Source: Moritella marina ATCC 15381 (GTDB taxonomy: Bacteria > Pseudomonadota > Gammaproteobacteria > Enterobacterales > Moritellaceae). From it: a stretch of 64,000 nucleotides of DNA. The notes beneath the pieces were generated by a model, which worked only from the letters and a program-made list of their open reading frames with translations, searched no databases and was not told the DNA's origin. Below are positions 38,921-47,981 of the stretch, in pieces (position 1 is the stretch's first letter; each line of letters opens with the position of its first letter). Where the stretch lies: positions 806,001-870,000 of the forward strand of contig NZ_CP044399.1 in assembly GCF_008931805.1 (NCBI RefSeq), given 5' to 3'. The translations under genes and the position numbers were made by a program.

Positions 38921-39737
38921 CATTTGATCATGTAAAGAGAGGAGATTATTTCTTATGTCTTATAATTTACAAGGATGAATCTAAAATGGTGATCAATATT
39001 ACTTAACCACAAGAATACAAGCTAATATTTGTTGATAACATTTATCTTAGAGAATAAAAAACTAAGGCTGAATCGCCCCCATATTGCCTTAAAAACCTAA
39101 CTCGCAAACCCTTTTGCGTTTTGAAAACTGGGACTAATCAATCTGAACACTTCTAATAAAGTGAGCTATGCTATTTATAATCCAATAAAAATAGAAGGTG
39201 GTATATCCGTCTTACGAACTTATAAATTTGTGGCTAACACTTGAACTGGTTGCATACACCTAGCAATTTTAAATATAAGTAGAAATGGTATGCAAAAAAC
39301 ATCAAAGGAACTACAAGATAAGTTGTTAAAAAAAGGACCTGTAAAATTCGGAATTATATCAAAGGTTATAGGTATTCGTGAAAACGGTTGTATTAAAACT
39401 GAAATTACATGCACGAACTGTATTGCAGTACCTATTTTAAGAATTCTTGATTTAGGTAAGAATTCGGCTTCATCTAGCCGTTAGTTAATACGTCATATTG
39501 AGGAACCTGTGACCTTGCAGTAATTTTTAAACTTAATTCGCCCCAACGTGAGTCAGTGTTGTTACTCATTCACGTCATGCCTGTATCTATCTTGGTAAGC
39601 TTATACTTCAGCGTAATATTAGACGTAATTGCTAACATCCAGTTTCTATATGAGCTGTGTTTATTCAAACTCACGATAATATGACTATTCTGCTTATCCA
39701 ATGAAATAGAAATAAGATGAGCAACTGAGCAAGTTGC
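38921..39737. other. Sparse region, one doubtful small ORF
   Basis: About 800 bases between the degraded IS and a 50-codon minus-strand ORF. A plus-strand frame at 39290-39484 (64 codons, MQKTSKELQDKLLKKGPVKFG, with CTNCIAVP) has protein-like composition but no good ribosome site and no recognised family. Nothing else is supported. Confidence 0.4.
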
Positions 39738-39743
39738 TCATCT
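39715..39743 (-). terminator. 12-bp perfect hairpin at the end of a small minus-strand ORF
   Basis: AGATGAGCAACT (39715-39726) pairs fully with AGTTGCTCATCT (39732-39743) around a 5-base loop. It overlaps the stop codon of the 50-residue ORF; on the minus strand it is followed by a T-rich TATTTCTATTTC. Likely a terminator for that short transcript. Confidence 0.6.
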
Positions 39744-39890
39744 GAATGTTAGAGCTGAATACTTACTTATCGCTGTATCATATTTTCCTTCCTGAATCGA
39801 AACTCGAGTGTAGAAGTGATATGCAATGGCTAAAAGGATGGTAACTTGCGTAGCAGTATGACTAACTTCTAATAGTGTATCAGTGTCCAT
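39738..39890 (-). CDS. Putative 50-residue single-span membrane protein
   Basis: The minus-strand ATG at 39890 reads MDTDTLLEVSHTATQVTILL and continues for 50 codons, with one hydrophobic span (about 14-26) and a polar C-terminus. A modest TAGG sequence lies about 8 bases upstream, and the stop sits in a strong hairpin. No family recognised. It lies near an Xre regulator on the same strand but is separated from it by about 160 bases. Coding status is uncertain. Confidence 0.4.
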   Translation of the reverse strand: MDTDTLLEVSHTATQVTILLAIAYHFYTRVSIQEGKYDTAISKYSALTFR

Positions 39891-40047
39891 TATGATGCCT
39901 AATTTATTTAGTTTTAAGTAAATCTAGCACCAACATAGGCTTTGAATGAGTCAGTATGCTTTCTTAGATAGAAATGTGACAGGATAGGTTAATGATGTTT
40001 TTTAAATGTGAGCGATGGCAATCTGGATTGAACTTTAATAGCTAGAA

Positions 40048-40254
40048 CTATGGTAGTAAGTCTTTAGCATCACAATCTAACACTTCAGCAATCTCATATA
40101 GCTTTTCTAGCGTAATATTTACTTCGCCACGTTCAATACGGCCCACATACGATCGATCAATATCGGCTAGCAACGCGAGTTTATCTTGAGAAACCCCGAT
40201 TTCTTTTCTTCTAACTTTAATTTTTAATCCAACATTAATCGCTAAGTCTTTCAT
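40048..40254 (-). CDS. Xre-family transcriptional regulator (C-protein-like)
   Basis: A 68-residue helix-turn-helix protein almost entirely made of one HTH_3 domain: RRKEIGVSQDKLALLADIDRSYVGRIERGEVNITLEKLYEIAEVL. Size and sequence resemble restriction-modification controller proteins. It is divergent from the winged-helix/helicase operon with a 107-bp shared promoter region, so it probably controls that operon and itself (inference). Confidence 0.85.
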   Translation of the reverse strand: MKDLAINVGLKIKVRRKEIGVSQDKLALLADIDRSYVGRIERGEVNITLEKLYEIAEVLDCDAKDLLP

Positions 40255-40361
40255 TTTTAATCATTCTAAAAATGAAAGACTATCCGCTCTTGTCACACTA
40301 AAAACAACGGACTATAATCCGCATTTAGTAGAGCTGAAGTGCAACCCTTGGATTTTAAACG

Positions 40362-40898
40362 ATGCTTAAAAAACCGATAAAAGTTACAACGTCAATATAT
40401 TCAATTTTTGTTACTGATGATTTGAATAATTTTACAGTAAGTGAAATGAGAAGTGCCTATATGAAAATCACGGGTGAAACAGATCCTGTTCTTTCACGAA
40501 AGATGGTTTATCGACAAATTTTGCGTCTACAAAAATTAGGAATGCTTGAAAAGGTTGATTCAGATAACGTTAAAGAGCATCGCTACAATAAAACGACTAT
40601 TTTTTTACAGACAGGTTTAACGACTGAGAAACTTAAAAGTAAACCAGCAAGTAAAGAGCTTACACTGAATCCTAAAAAGGTTACTAGCTCATTGTTAGAT
40701 GAACGTTTAAAACAGTGTGAAGTGGATTTGATTGCAAGTATTGCAGAATCTGAAGAGTACATGTCTTTGTATAAATCAATGCCTGAATTGAAAGAACACT
40801 TAGAATCTAATTACCTACAGTCTCGCGAACATAGCTCTAAGTTATTAGGGAAAATCAAAGCGATAAAAAGCGTTATTACATACCAGAAGAAGCAATGA
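40362..40898 (+). CDS. Putative winged-helix protein preceding a helicase
   Basis: A 178-residue basic protein. Residues about 20-85 look like a winged helix (FTVSEMRSAYMKITGETDPV, then MVYRQILRLQKLGMLEKVDS and a hairpin), and the rest is mainly helical, possibly coiled coil (residues 110-175). No catalytic residues seen. It overlaps the helicase gene by 4 bases, so the two are co-translated and may form a complex. No precise family recognised. Confidence 0.65.
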   Translation: MLKKPIKVTTSIYSIFVTDDLNNFTVSEMRSAYMKITGETDPVLSRKMVYRQILRLQKLGMLEKVDSDNVKEHRYNKTTIFLQTGLTTEKLKSKPASKELTLNPKKVTSSLLDERLKQCEVDLIASIAESEEYMSLYKSMPELKEHLESNYLQSREHSSKLLGKIKAIKSVITYQKKQ

Positions 40899-42295
40899 TG
40901 AAATTGAGACCTTGGCAAGAAGAGTGTGTACTGACAGCGGTTGAACATTTTAAACATACCAGCAAACATTTCTTATGTTTAGCCACGCCAGGGGCTGGAA
41001 AAACGATTATGGCTGCAGAGCTAGCTGCTAGTTTGCATGGGTCTAAGCTTGTCGACTTTATTTTATGTTTCTCACCATCAATCAATGTAGCCAACAGTAT
41101 TCGAGATAGGTTCTCTCAACGTTTAAATTGCCGCTTTGATGGTGTTATTGGGGCATTAGGTTGTTCATACACATACCAAAGCTTATTGTTTTTTAATGAT
41201 GACTTTTGGCAAATCATGAATAACCATCGCGTATTGGTTATTTTTGATGAGATCCATCATTGCTCTGGATCGACAATTGAAAACGCCAATGCATGGGGTG
41301 AGGAGATTATATTAAAGATTCAATCTCAAGCTGCCTATACCTTAGCGTTAACTGGTACGCCATGGCGCTCAGATAAGGCTCCTATCGCTCTTTCTAATTA
41401 TATTGAACCAGATGGTGCGATTCAATGTGATTACGTCTACGGGCTTCGTGAGGCTGTGAGAGATGATGTTTGCAGAAATCCTAAAATTGTTTTAATTGAT
41501 AATGAAAAACTCACGGTAACTCAAGAAAATAAAGTTTCAAAAGTATTCTCAAGCTTCCAGGCTCTATTAGACGACCCTTCCGTATCCTACCAAGCGATTA
41601 TAACTAACGATACTGCGATTCGTTATGCATTGAATTTATCATGCAGTAAGTTAAGAGAAATAAGATGTATGAACCCAAATGCAGCCGGTTTAATTGTTGC
41701 ATCCTCAGTTGAGCATGCTGAATACATTATTAATATTCTACAAATTGAATTTAAGCAAAGTGCGGTATTAGTGACTTATAAGCAACCTAATGCTCAGTAT
41801 CGTATCGATCAATTTCGTCATAGTGATACGGAATGGATAGTGTCCGTCAATATGGTTTCTGAAGGCATAGATCTCCCACGTTTGCAGGTATGTTGCCATT
41901 TGAGTCACGTTAAAACTGAATTATATTTTAGACAGGTGCTAGGCCGTATTCTACGTATGAATAATGCTCAAAATGAAGATGCATGGCTTTATATGTTTGC
42001 AGAACCATTACTTAGTGAGTTTGCCTTGAGGGTTCAACAAGAGATCCCTGATGTGCAGGTTCTAGTGGACATTGAAATTAAAAATATACCTAAGTTTAAG
42101 GTGCGAAATCAAGAGGGGCTAGTGCGGCAAGATAAGGAGAGCTTAGTATTGGGTCTGGGAATTAATTGTATTTCAGAACTTGAGCTACAGCTCGTTAGAT
42201 CACATAAGGATGGAGGTGGTATAGCTGATTTAACATTTGAAATTAGAGGTGATTTTAGAGAAAAAGTAATAAGTACATTTAGCTCACCATTCTAA
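40895..42295 (+). CDS. SF2 DEAD/DEAH-type helicase
   Basis: A 466-residue superfamily 2 helicase: LRPWQEEC (Q-like motif), LATPGAGKTIMAAE (Walker A, 31-37), VIFDEIHHCSG (Walker B, DEIH, about 120-126), ALTGTPWRSD (motif III) and, in domain 2, VNMVSEGIDLPRLQ and FRQVLGRILRM (motifs V and VI). Both RecA-like domains are complete. Compact helicases of this type next to Xre regulators are common on genomic islands and in defence loci; no nuclease domain is visible, so the role is open. It is followed 92 bp later by the second tfp copy. Confidence 0.82.
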   Translation: MMKLRPWQEECVLTAVEHFKHTSKHFLCLATPGAGKTIMAAELAASLHGSKLVDFILCFSPSINVANSIRDRFSQRLNCRFDGVIGALGCSYTYQSLLFFNDDFWQIMNNHRVLVIFDEIHHCSGSTIENANAWGEEIILKIQSQAAYTLALTGTPWRSDKAPIALSNYIEPDGAIQCDYVYGLREAVRDDVCRNPKIVLIDNEKLTVTQENKVSKVFSSFQALLDDPSVSYQAIITNDTAIRYALNLSCSKLREIRCMNPNAAGLIVASSVEHAEYIINILQIEFKQSAVLVTYKQPNAQYRIDQFRHSDTEWIVSVNMVSEGIDLPRLQVCCHLSHVKTELYFRQVLGRILRMNNAQNEDAWLYMFAEPLLSEFALRVQQEIPDVQVLVDIEIKNIPKFKVRNQEGLVRQDKESLVLGLGINCISELELQLVRSHKDGGGIADLTFEIRGDFREKVISTFSSPF

Positions 42296-42386
42296 ATTAT
42301 AACGCCGAAACATAGGATTTTCAGTGATGTATTAATGAAAGAATAACATCAGTTGATACAGCATTCTTAAGACTTGGAGAATTTAG

Positions 42387-44316
42387 ATGCCAGATTATGT
42401 AGTGATTGAGTCGAAAATCTACACGATAGAATACATAGTTAAAGTATTTGATGAGGAAGAACGGCCCTCTAGCTTTGATCGAGTGGACAATATCGTTATA
42501 CAGTTTGGAACTCATTTTCATCACCTAGGGCGCATTTGTTATGATGATTTTAAAATCACGAATAAAAATAATTGCGAGTTAAGGGTCAATTTAGCGTCGA
42601 TTAATCTCGATGGAGTTCAGTTCGTTAAAAGATTATTACCATACTTTAGTGATTTACTATCCGACGGGAAAAGAGTTCGAACTTTGTATGGGAATACAGG
42701 TTATATAATCAGTTTATTCAATCACATTCGCGAAGTAGGGGGAGATCTACGTTGTGATAAAAATTCTATAAGAGCTTTTGTTAACCGCTACACAGATCAT
42801 TTATTGCACCAGATTAAAATCTATGATCGTTCATTGAAGTTAGGTTTATCTACGCACACAGCACAAAGCTACCAAAGCCAGGCCATCTCCTTTTTATCTT
42901 ATGCTATACAGCTAGAAGAGAGTGAGTTGACGGGGGGGTTACTGCTTATTCGACGTAATAATAATCAAGTGCAGTCGGCTGTTGCATTACCTGACGATAA
43001 TTTATCTTATCAATTTAATCTATATACACAAATATTCCGTCAATTCAGCAACATAGTATTAGAGCATAAAAAGCTACCTATACCTGTTAATTTAAATAGT
43101 GAGAAGTTATGGATTGCACCATCTTATAGTCAATGGCTAAAACCAAAGCATAAAAAAACAATTGGTTTACGTGGATTTAATTATGATACGGGTAAGTTTT
43201 ATAATATTGAAGAACTTGAATTACTCGAACACTGTAAAGGTAAGCAACGATATCAATTAGGGCAACATATTAGTCAAGCACTAAATTCTACAGAGAAGGC
43301 TAACGAACCATACTCATCATTAAGGCTATTGTTGGCAGGCTGGGCTTGTCGAGCTTACTTTATGCACTTCTTGATTGTCACTGGAGAGAACGACAGTACA
43401 GCGGCAAGTTTATTGTTTGATGATGAGTATCTAACTACACGAAGTGAACAACATTTTAGAAGTATCAAATGGCGAGCCAATGGGATTGACGTACATTACG
43501 ATATCCAAAATGAGTTTGTGTATGATTTCCAACGTTATATTAAATTGAGAGATTACTTAGTTAAATATTATCAAGAAGATTATAAAGCGCTTTTTATTAG
43601 TGCTGCGGTCAGTAAACTAACTAAGTTAAGTACTGATGGAAATGCTTCTTGTGATTTCCGAAGGCTGTTCTCTGTGCAGTTTACTGGGAAACCTTTAACT
43701 GGGACGAGTAAGTCCTTTCGTGTAAGTAAGTCGTTGTGGGTTCGAGAAAGTTATGGCTCGGGGATCAGTAGTTACATTATGCAACATCAAGAGAGGACTG
43801 CTGATTCAAATTACACCAGTAAAAATGACACTAAAACATCAGAGCAATTAACTGATTACTTTATTGAATTAGATAAGCAATTACTTAGAGGTACCGGTAC
43901 TGAAGAGCCGATACCAAGTGGTCACTGTGCAGAACCGGCAATGCCTGACGCTTTGCCTTCATTATCACTAGGCAGCGCGATAACTGTTAATTGTGGGACT
44001 CTGGAAGGTTGTTTGTTTTGTAGTAAATTTCGTATCCATGCCGATGAAGATGACATTCGCAAGTTACTCTCGGTTAAATACGTAATAATGCAAAGTCAGC
44101 ATCTAGCTGCATCTAGCTGCATCATCGGAACACTTTGATGGTGTTTATCAGGTTGTATTAACACGTGTTGATGACTTGTTAGCGCGTATTGCTGACGTAA
44201 ATTCTACAATATCTTCAGTGATAGATAAGGTTCGTAAGGAAGTTTTTGAACAAGAGCGACTCTCCGAATATTGGTATCGGAAGTTGGAATTGCTAGAAGA
44301 GTTAGGGTTGTTGTAA
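42387..44316 (+). pseudogene. tfp: Second tfp copy, frameshifted by a 10-bp duplication
   Basis: Homologous along its whole length to the IS-split tfp at 19820-22996, including VTGENDSTAASLLFDDE (again without catalytic Arg) and CLFCSKFRI. The 10-mer ATCTAGCTGC occurs twice in tandem at 44101-44110 and 44111-44120. Removing one copy restores QHLAASSEHFDGVY and an intact 639-residue protein ending YWYRKLELLEELGLL. As it stands the frame ends at 44138, losing about 60 residues. No intA or intB accompanies it, so it is a remnant of a second, related module. Confidence 0.88.
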
Positions 44317-44432
44317 ATACGGTGAAATTGTAATGAGTCTACAGTATTCTTTAATTTTAACGTGCAAACTCATCTTCAATTAAATTCGCTGCCTTTCATC
44401 AATGTCATTCAGTATAGCCATCGCAGTATGTA

Positions 44433-45131
44433 TTATGACGCTTGGCTAAACCCTACGCGGTTATCACCGACTGAATACGCTACTATTTGGCTGATTTCTT
44501 GTAAGCTATAACCTGATTCAGATTGCCATTGGTTAAAGGTATCCTGAATTATTTTCAAGCTACGTTTTGACGTTAAGCCGCCTTCGATCAACTTGTTAGC
44601 TCTAAAATAAGTTTCAACATCTTGACTTAGAATAAAGGTATCTTTACCTAATTGACGCAATGCATAAGGGCCTGTATTACCACCTAAACGAGAACCATGC
44701 TTTTTAAGATATAGCCATAAACTAGTTATATCATCACTCGGCCAGTTTGCTAACCATTGACCGATAGAACCAAATTCATCACTGAGTTCTTTTAACCATA
44801 CCGCGTTATCACGTACAGTTTTAACTTTTTTATAATTTCGAATGATTTTAGTATCTGTAGCTTTACGCTCTAACATATCATCAGGCATTAATATTAGCTT
44901 ATCAATATTAAAGTCCCAAAATACTTCTTCAAAACCCTGCCATTTATTATTCACCACAGCCCATACAAAGCCTGACTGGAAGATTTTACGAGTGAATTCT
45001 GCTAGCACTTCATTATCGCTTATTTGAGACAGTTCACTCTTGCTAAGTGGCTTAGAGGTGAGGTGTGCTAGTGCTAATTCACCACCTTTTCGCTCAGCTG
45101 CGCGGCGATAAATATCGTTAAATTTTTCCAT
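44433..45131 (-). CDS. DNA-3-methyladenine glycosylase I-like protein, intact island copy
   Basis: A 232-residue COG2818/Tag-like glycosylase, complete homologue of the gene the island interrupts: AAERKGGE, SGFVWAVVNNKWQGFEEVFWDF, GSRLGGNTGPYALRQLGKDTFIL and VGDNRVGFSQ. Members excise alkylated bases, mainly 3-methyladenine, from DNA. It carries its own upstream region and lies on the minus strand, convergent with tfp copy 2. The DNA at the codons matching the integration core differs from the chromosomal gene (GTATGGGCT against GTGTGGCGA). It probably replaces the lost host function (inference). Confidence 0.85.
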   Translation of the reverse strand: MEKFNDIYRRAAERKGGELALAHLTSKPLSKSELSQISDNEVLAEFTRKIFQSGFVWAVVNNKWQGFEEVFWDFNIDKLILMPDDMLERKATDTKIIRNYKKVKTVRDNAVWLKELSDEFGSIGQWLANWPSDDITSLWLYLKKHGSRLGGNTGPYALRQLGKDTFILSQDVETYFRANKLIEGGLTSKRSLKIIQDTFNQWQSESGYSLQEISQIVAYSVGDNRVGFSQAS

Positions 45132-45492
45132 GAATGACTTCGCTAATACTTGATGTGTGGGGATAGTTTACAGTAGATACAGTTAAGGTCACAATCTAAA
45201 TCAAGTTGTTCTTAATCGGCTAAAGATGATCTCTGGACTTCCCAGAGGTCTCCAGATAATTTCTAATTGCGATTTGACGTTTTTATATAGTGACCCATTT
45301 AACCAACTTGTTTATCAAGTTATTGAAAAATAGATTTTTAAAGTAATTATTCAGTAGAAAGTAGTAGAGCTTGGTTCGTCGAGTTAAAGAGTTGTAAACC
45401 AGTTCATATTTGAGATTTTTATGAACTGGTTTATAGTTTAATTTGAAGCTAGGCCGCTAGAACTTGTCTAAATGCTAATTGTATTGAATTAT
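45132..45492. other. Intergenic region with a strong inverted repeat
   Basis: Contains the presumed promoter of the glycosylase copy and a perfect 13-bp inverted repeat, TAAACCAGTTCAT at 45395-45407 with ATGAACTGGTTTA at 45421-45433, separated by 13 bases. It lies downstream of the ATPase gene stop and could terminate or insulate that operon, although no clear T-run follows on the minus strand. Confidence 0.55.
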
Positions 45493-47541
45493 TTACAACG
45501 TTATTTCTGATACTAACTTTTCAGTGTCGGAATCTATTTCTATTTCATTATAGTCTTGAAGTTTACTTGTTAGTTGGTTTAACGAGATGTCCTGTTCAGT
45601 TTTGTCATTATCATAGCCTTTTGAAAATTTAGATATAGCAAAAATAAGTTGCTTATCTTTAAATTTTTCAGATATACGAAGTAACTTTTCCATAGAGTCT
45701 AAACTCATTGCATGTTGCCCTGGCTCATCAAATATTAAGACGCCAGGGTGAACGACCGATTTATTCATTAACGCTAAATAGAAAGCCCATTCTGCACGTA
45801 TAAAGTCGCTTGCAGAAGATGCTAATCGTATAGGTTGGGCACTTTTTGCGGAAGCATTATAAACACTAGGAAAAGCTTTATATGGCTGCTTAGTATTAAT
45901 ATTTACACGATATAATTCATTGCTGGTATAGTGAAACTCTGAAAGGTGACGTCTAAAATCAGATTGAAATCTATTTATACTATCTTCATCACGACTAAAA
46001 GACGTCTTGATAATTTTTATATCTGTATCTATGTTTATTATTTTAGTGTTTAACTGGTTAATTTTTTCTTTAAATATATTAAATTGTTCTGATAAATTAC
46101 TCAATCTTTCAAGAAGGTTAGATTGAGTTATTTCAGCATGAATACTATCTCTAGATAACTCTTTTTCTGTATTTGCATTTAAATCACGATCTATATTTGT
46201 TATATTTATTTTTGTTTCGTGTATTAAAGAATTATAGTAATTACTATCCTTCGAGTACTCTTCTTGGTAGTTAGCAAAGCTGTTCAAATAAGAATCTATC
46301 ATTGATATTTTACTATCTATAAATTTAAGCGAACTCTCATAATCTTGGGGTGTGATTTCTCTATCTGTTGAGTTTATTTTTATTGAATTATCACATAATG
46401 GACAGCTGTTAGATTCCGATAGCTCACTTAATAGATCATCTACTTTCCTTGCTCCAACGATGTTCATTCTTTCTTCTCGAAGGTGAGATAAATGACTTTT
46501 ATAATTAGCTACCTTAAAATCCTCTGTCGTATATGCTCTATCTAAAGATGAGTTAATTCTATTTAAATTTAATAGCCTAATCTTTAGATCCTTCCTTCTT
46601 GTACTTAACTCTGAAAGGTCTTTTCTTTTTTCAGCTTTTCTATTATTAATTTTCAGGGTCGATAATTTTTTATTAGTTATTTTGGTTGCTGTGTTTATAT
46701 CTAACCATTCAGAGTCAATATTAATTTTTAACTGTAAATTTTTTAGTGAATCAATCTTAGACTTTTCATATTTTATTGCTAGCCCGTTAACCTTATACGA
46801 CAATGAATAATCAGCTCGGTTAAAATTTATTACAGCTTGATTCCATTCATCTACAAGACTATTTTTTTCCACGGTTAGTTTGTCTTTTTCTAAATCATAC
46901 TCTAAACAATCTAAGGATAATAAGTACTCTACTAGTTTTCTCTTAGCATCTTTAATATTGAATGATGGCATTTGAGATAGATAATCAGACCAACCCTTTG
47001 TTTGTTCTATAAAACAGCTAGAAAATAAATTTTGTAGATATAGAGTATTTTTTTTAGTTTCTTTATCCCTAGGTAATTGAATCCCGATAAATGATTGTAA
47101 CCAATTATAAAACCCACGGTTATGTGTATGATCATAATTAAAATGAAGGTAGTATTTTTTTTCAAGACCATTATCGATAACGGTTATTATATTTTTATCT
47201 AGGCTTTCAGGTGAAACTGCCATTCTTTCTAATAGTACCTTATTTCCCTTATCATTTTCAATTTCTAATAAGATACGTGATTGAGTAACATTATATATAT
47301 TTTTTTGGTATTTAAATTCACTAGTTAGACACTTGTCGAGCAGGCTATTTTTACTTGTACTCATCCCTAATAATTGTTCCATACCAAGATTATAATAAAT
47401 ACAAGATAATATACTTGATTTACCAGATGAGTTCTGACCTTTAATGATGTTTAAACCATTATAAAACTTATACTTAAAACCATATACTTTATTATTTTCT
47501 TTGACTCGTATATCTGCGGATACAAAATTTATTTTAAACAT
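45493..47541 (-). CDS. Rad50/SMC-like ABC ATPase of a putative three-component conflict system
   Basis: A 682-residue ATPase with Walker A GQNSSGKSS (35-43), long coiled coils on both sides of a CPLC zinc-hook-like motif (in ESNSCPLCDNSIK, near residue 370), and a C-terminal Walker B GVLIFDEPGQHAM followed by a switch region FAISKF. This is the Rad50/RecN-type architecture used by ABC-three-component (ABC-3C) systems. Its ATG shares a base with the stop of the 146-residue gene, so the operon is translationally coupled. The likely role is sensing DNA or nucleoprotein and licensing the effectors upstream (inference). Confidence 0.82.
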   Translation of the reverse strand: MFKINFVSADIRVKENNKVYGFKYKFYNGLNIIKGQNSSGKSSILSCIYYNLGMEQLLGMSTSKNSLLDKCLTSEFKYQKNIYNVTQSRILLEIENDKGNKVLLERMAVSPESLDKNIITVIDNGLEKKYYLHFNYDHTHNRGFYNWLQSFIGIQLPRDKETKKNTLYLQNLFSSCFIEQTKGWSDYLSQMPSFNIKDAKRKLVEYLLSLDCLEYDLEKDKLTVEKNSLVDEWNQAVINFNRADYSLSYKVNGLAIKYEKSKIDSLKNLQLKINIDSEWLDINTATKITNKKLSTLKINNRKAEKRKDLSELSTRRKDLKIRLLNLNRINSSLDRAYTTEDFKVANYKSHLSHLREERMNIVGARKVDDLLSELSESNSCPLCDNSIKINSTDREITPQDYESSLKFIDSKISMIDSYLNSFANYQEEYSKDSNYYNSLIHETKINITNIDRDLNANTEKELSRDSIHAEITQSNLLERLSNLSEQFNIFKEKINQLNTKIINIDTDIKIIKTSFSRDEDSINRFQSDFRRHLSEFHYTSNELYRVNINTKQPYKAFPSVYNASAKSAQPIRLASSASDFIRAEWAFYLALMNKSVVHPGVLIFDEPGQHAMSLDSMEKLLRISEKFKDKQLIFAISKFSKGYDNDKTEQDISLNQLTSKLQDYNEIEIDSDTEKLVSEITL

Positions 47542-47981
47542 TAAAAGATCACCTTGGATTTATCAAATATAGTTGTAGTTACAGATTTTGATAGATTAAT
47601 AATTTTTTCATTTATGATTGATAATTCTCTTATTTCATTCATTAAAAGTACATTTTCATTACCCTTTTCTGTAAGAGCGAACCTAACTTTATTTCCATCA
47701 TACGTCTGTTCAATTAATTCATTTTTTACTAAAACTATAATTTTATTCTTCAAGTCCTTATCAATATTCCATGGCGGTATTGTAAATTTAGGGAAACCTG
47801 AGAACTCTTCTTCACATATAACTAAATCGAATAAAAAATGAAGTTTGTTAAGATATATATAGTTGGCTCTACCAGAAGTCGAATGGTGAATTATGAATAA
47901 TAAAACAGCAACTTGAAAACTTCCTAAACTCCTAGAAGAAACAAAACTTCTATATGATTTTTTCTCTATAAAAATTCTCAT
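47541..47981 (-). CDS. Small middle-component protein (ABC-3C MC-like, winged helix)
   Basis: A 146-residue protein between a protease and a Rad50-like ATPase. FQVAVLLFIIHHSTSGRANYIYLNKLHFLFDLV looks like the helices of an N-terminal winged-helix-like fold, and KNELIEQTYDGNKVRFALTEKGNENV is a convincing wing (L-x-x-x-G-x-x). This matches the middle components that couple effector and ATPase in ABC-3C systems, in size, position and fold type; I cannot assign the MC subfamily. It overlaps the protease gene by 4 bases. Confidence 0.65.
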   Translation of the reverse strand: MRIFIEKKSYRSFVSSRSLGSFQVAVLLFIIHHSTSGRANYIYLNKLHFLFDLVICEEEFSGFPKFTIPPWNIDKDLKNKIIVLVKNELIEQTYDGNKVRFALTEKGNENVLLMNEIRELSIINEKIINLSKSVTTTIFDKSKVIF

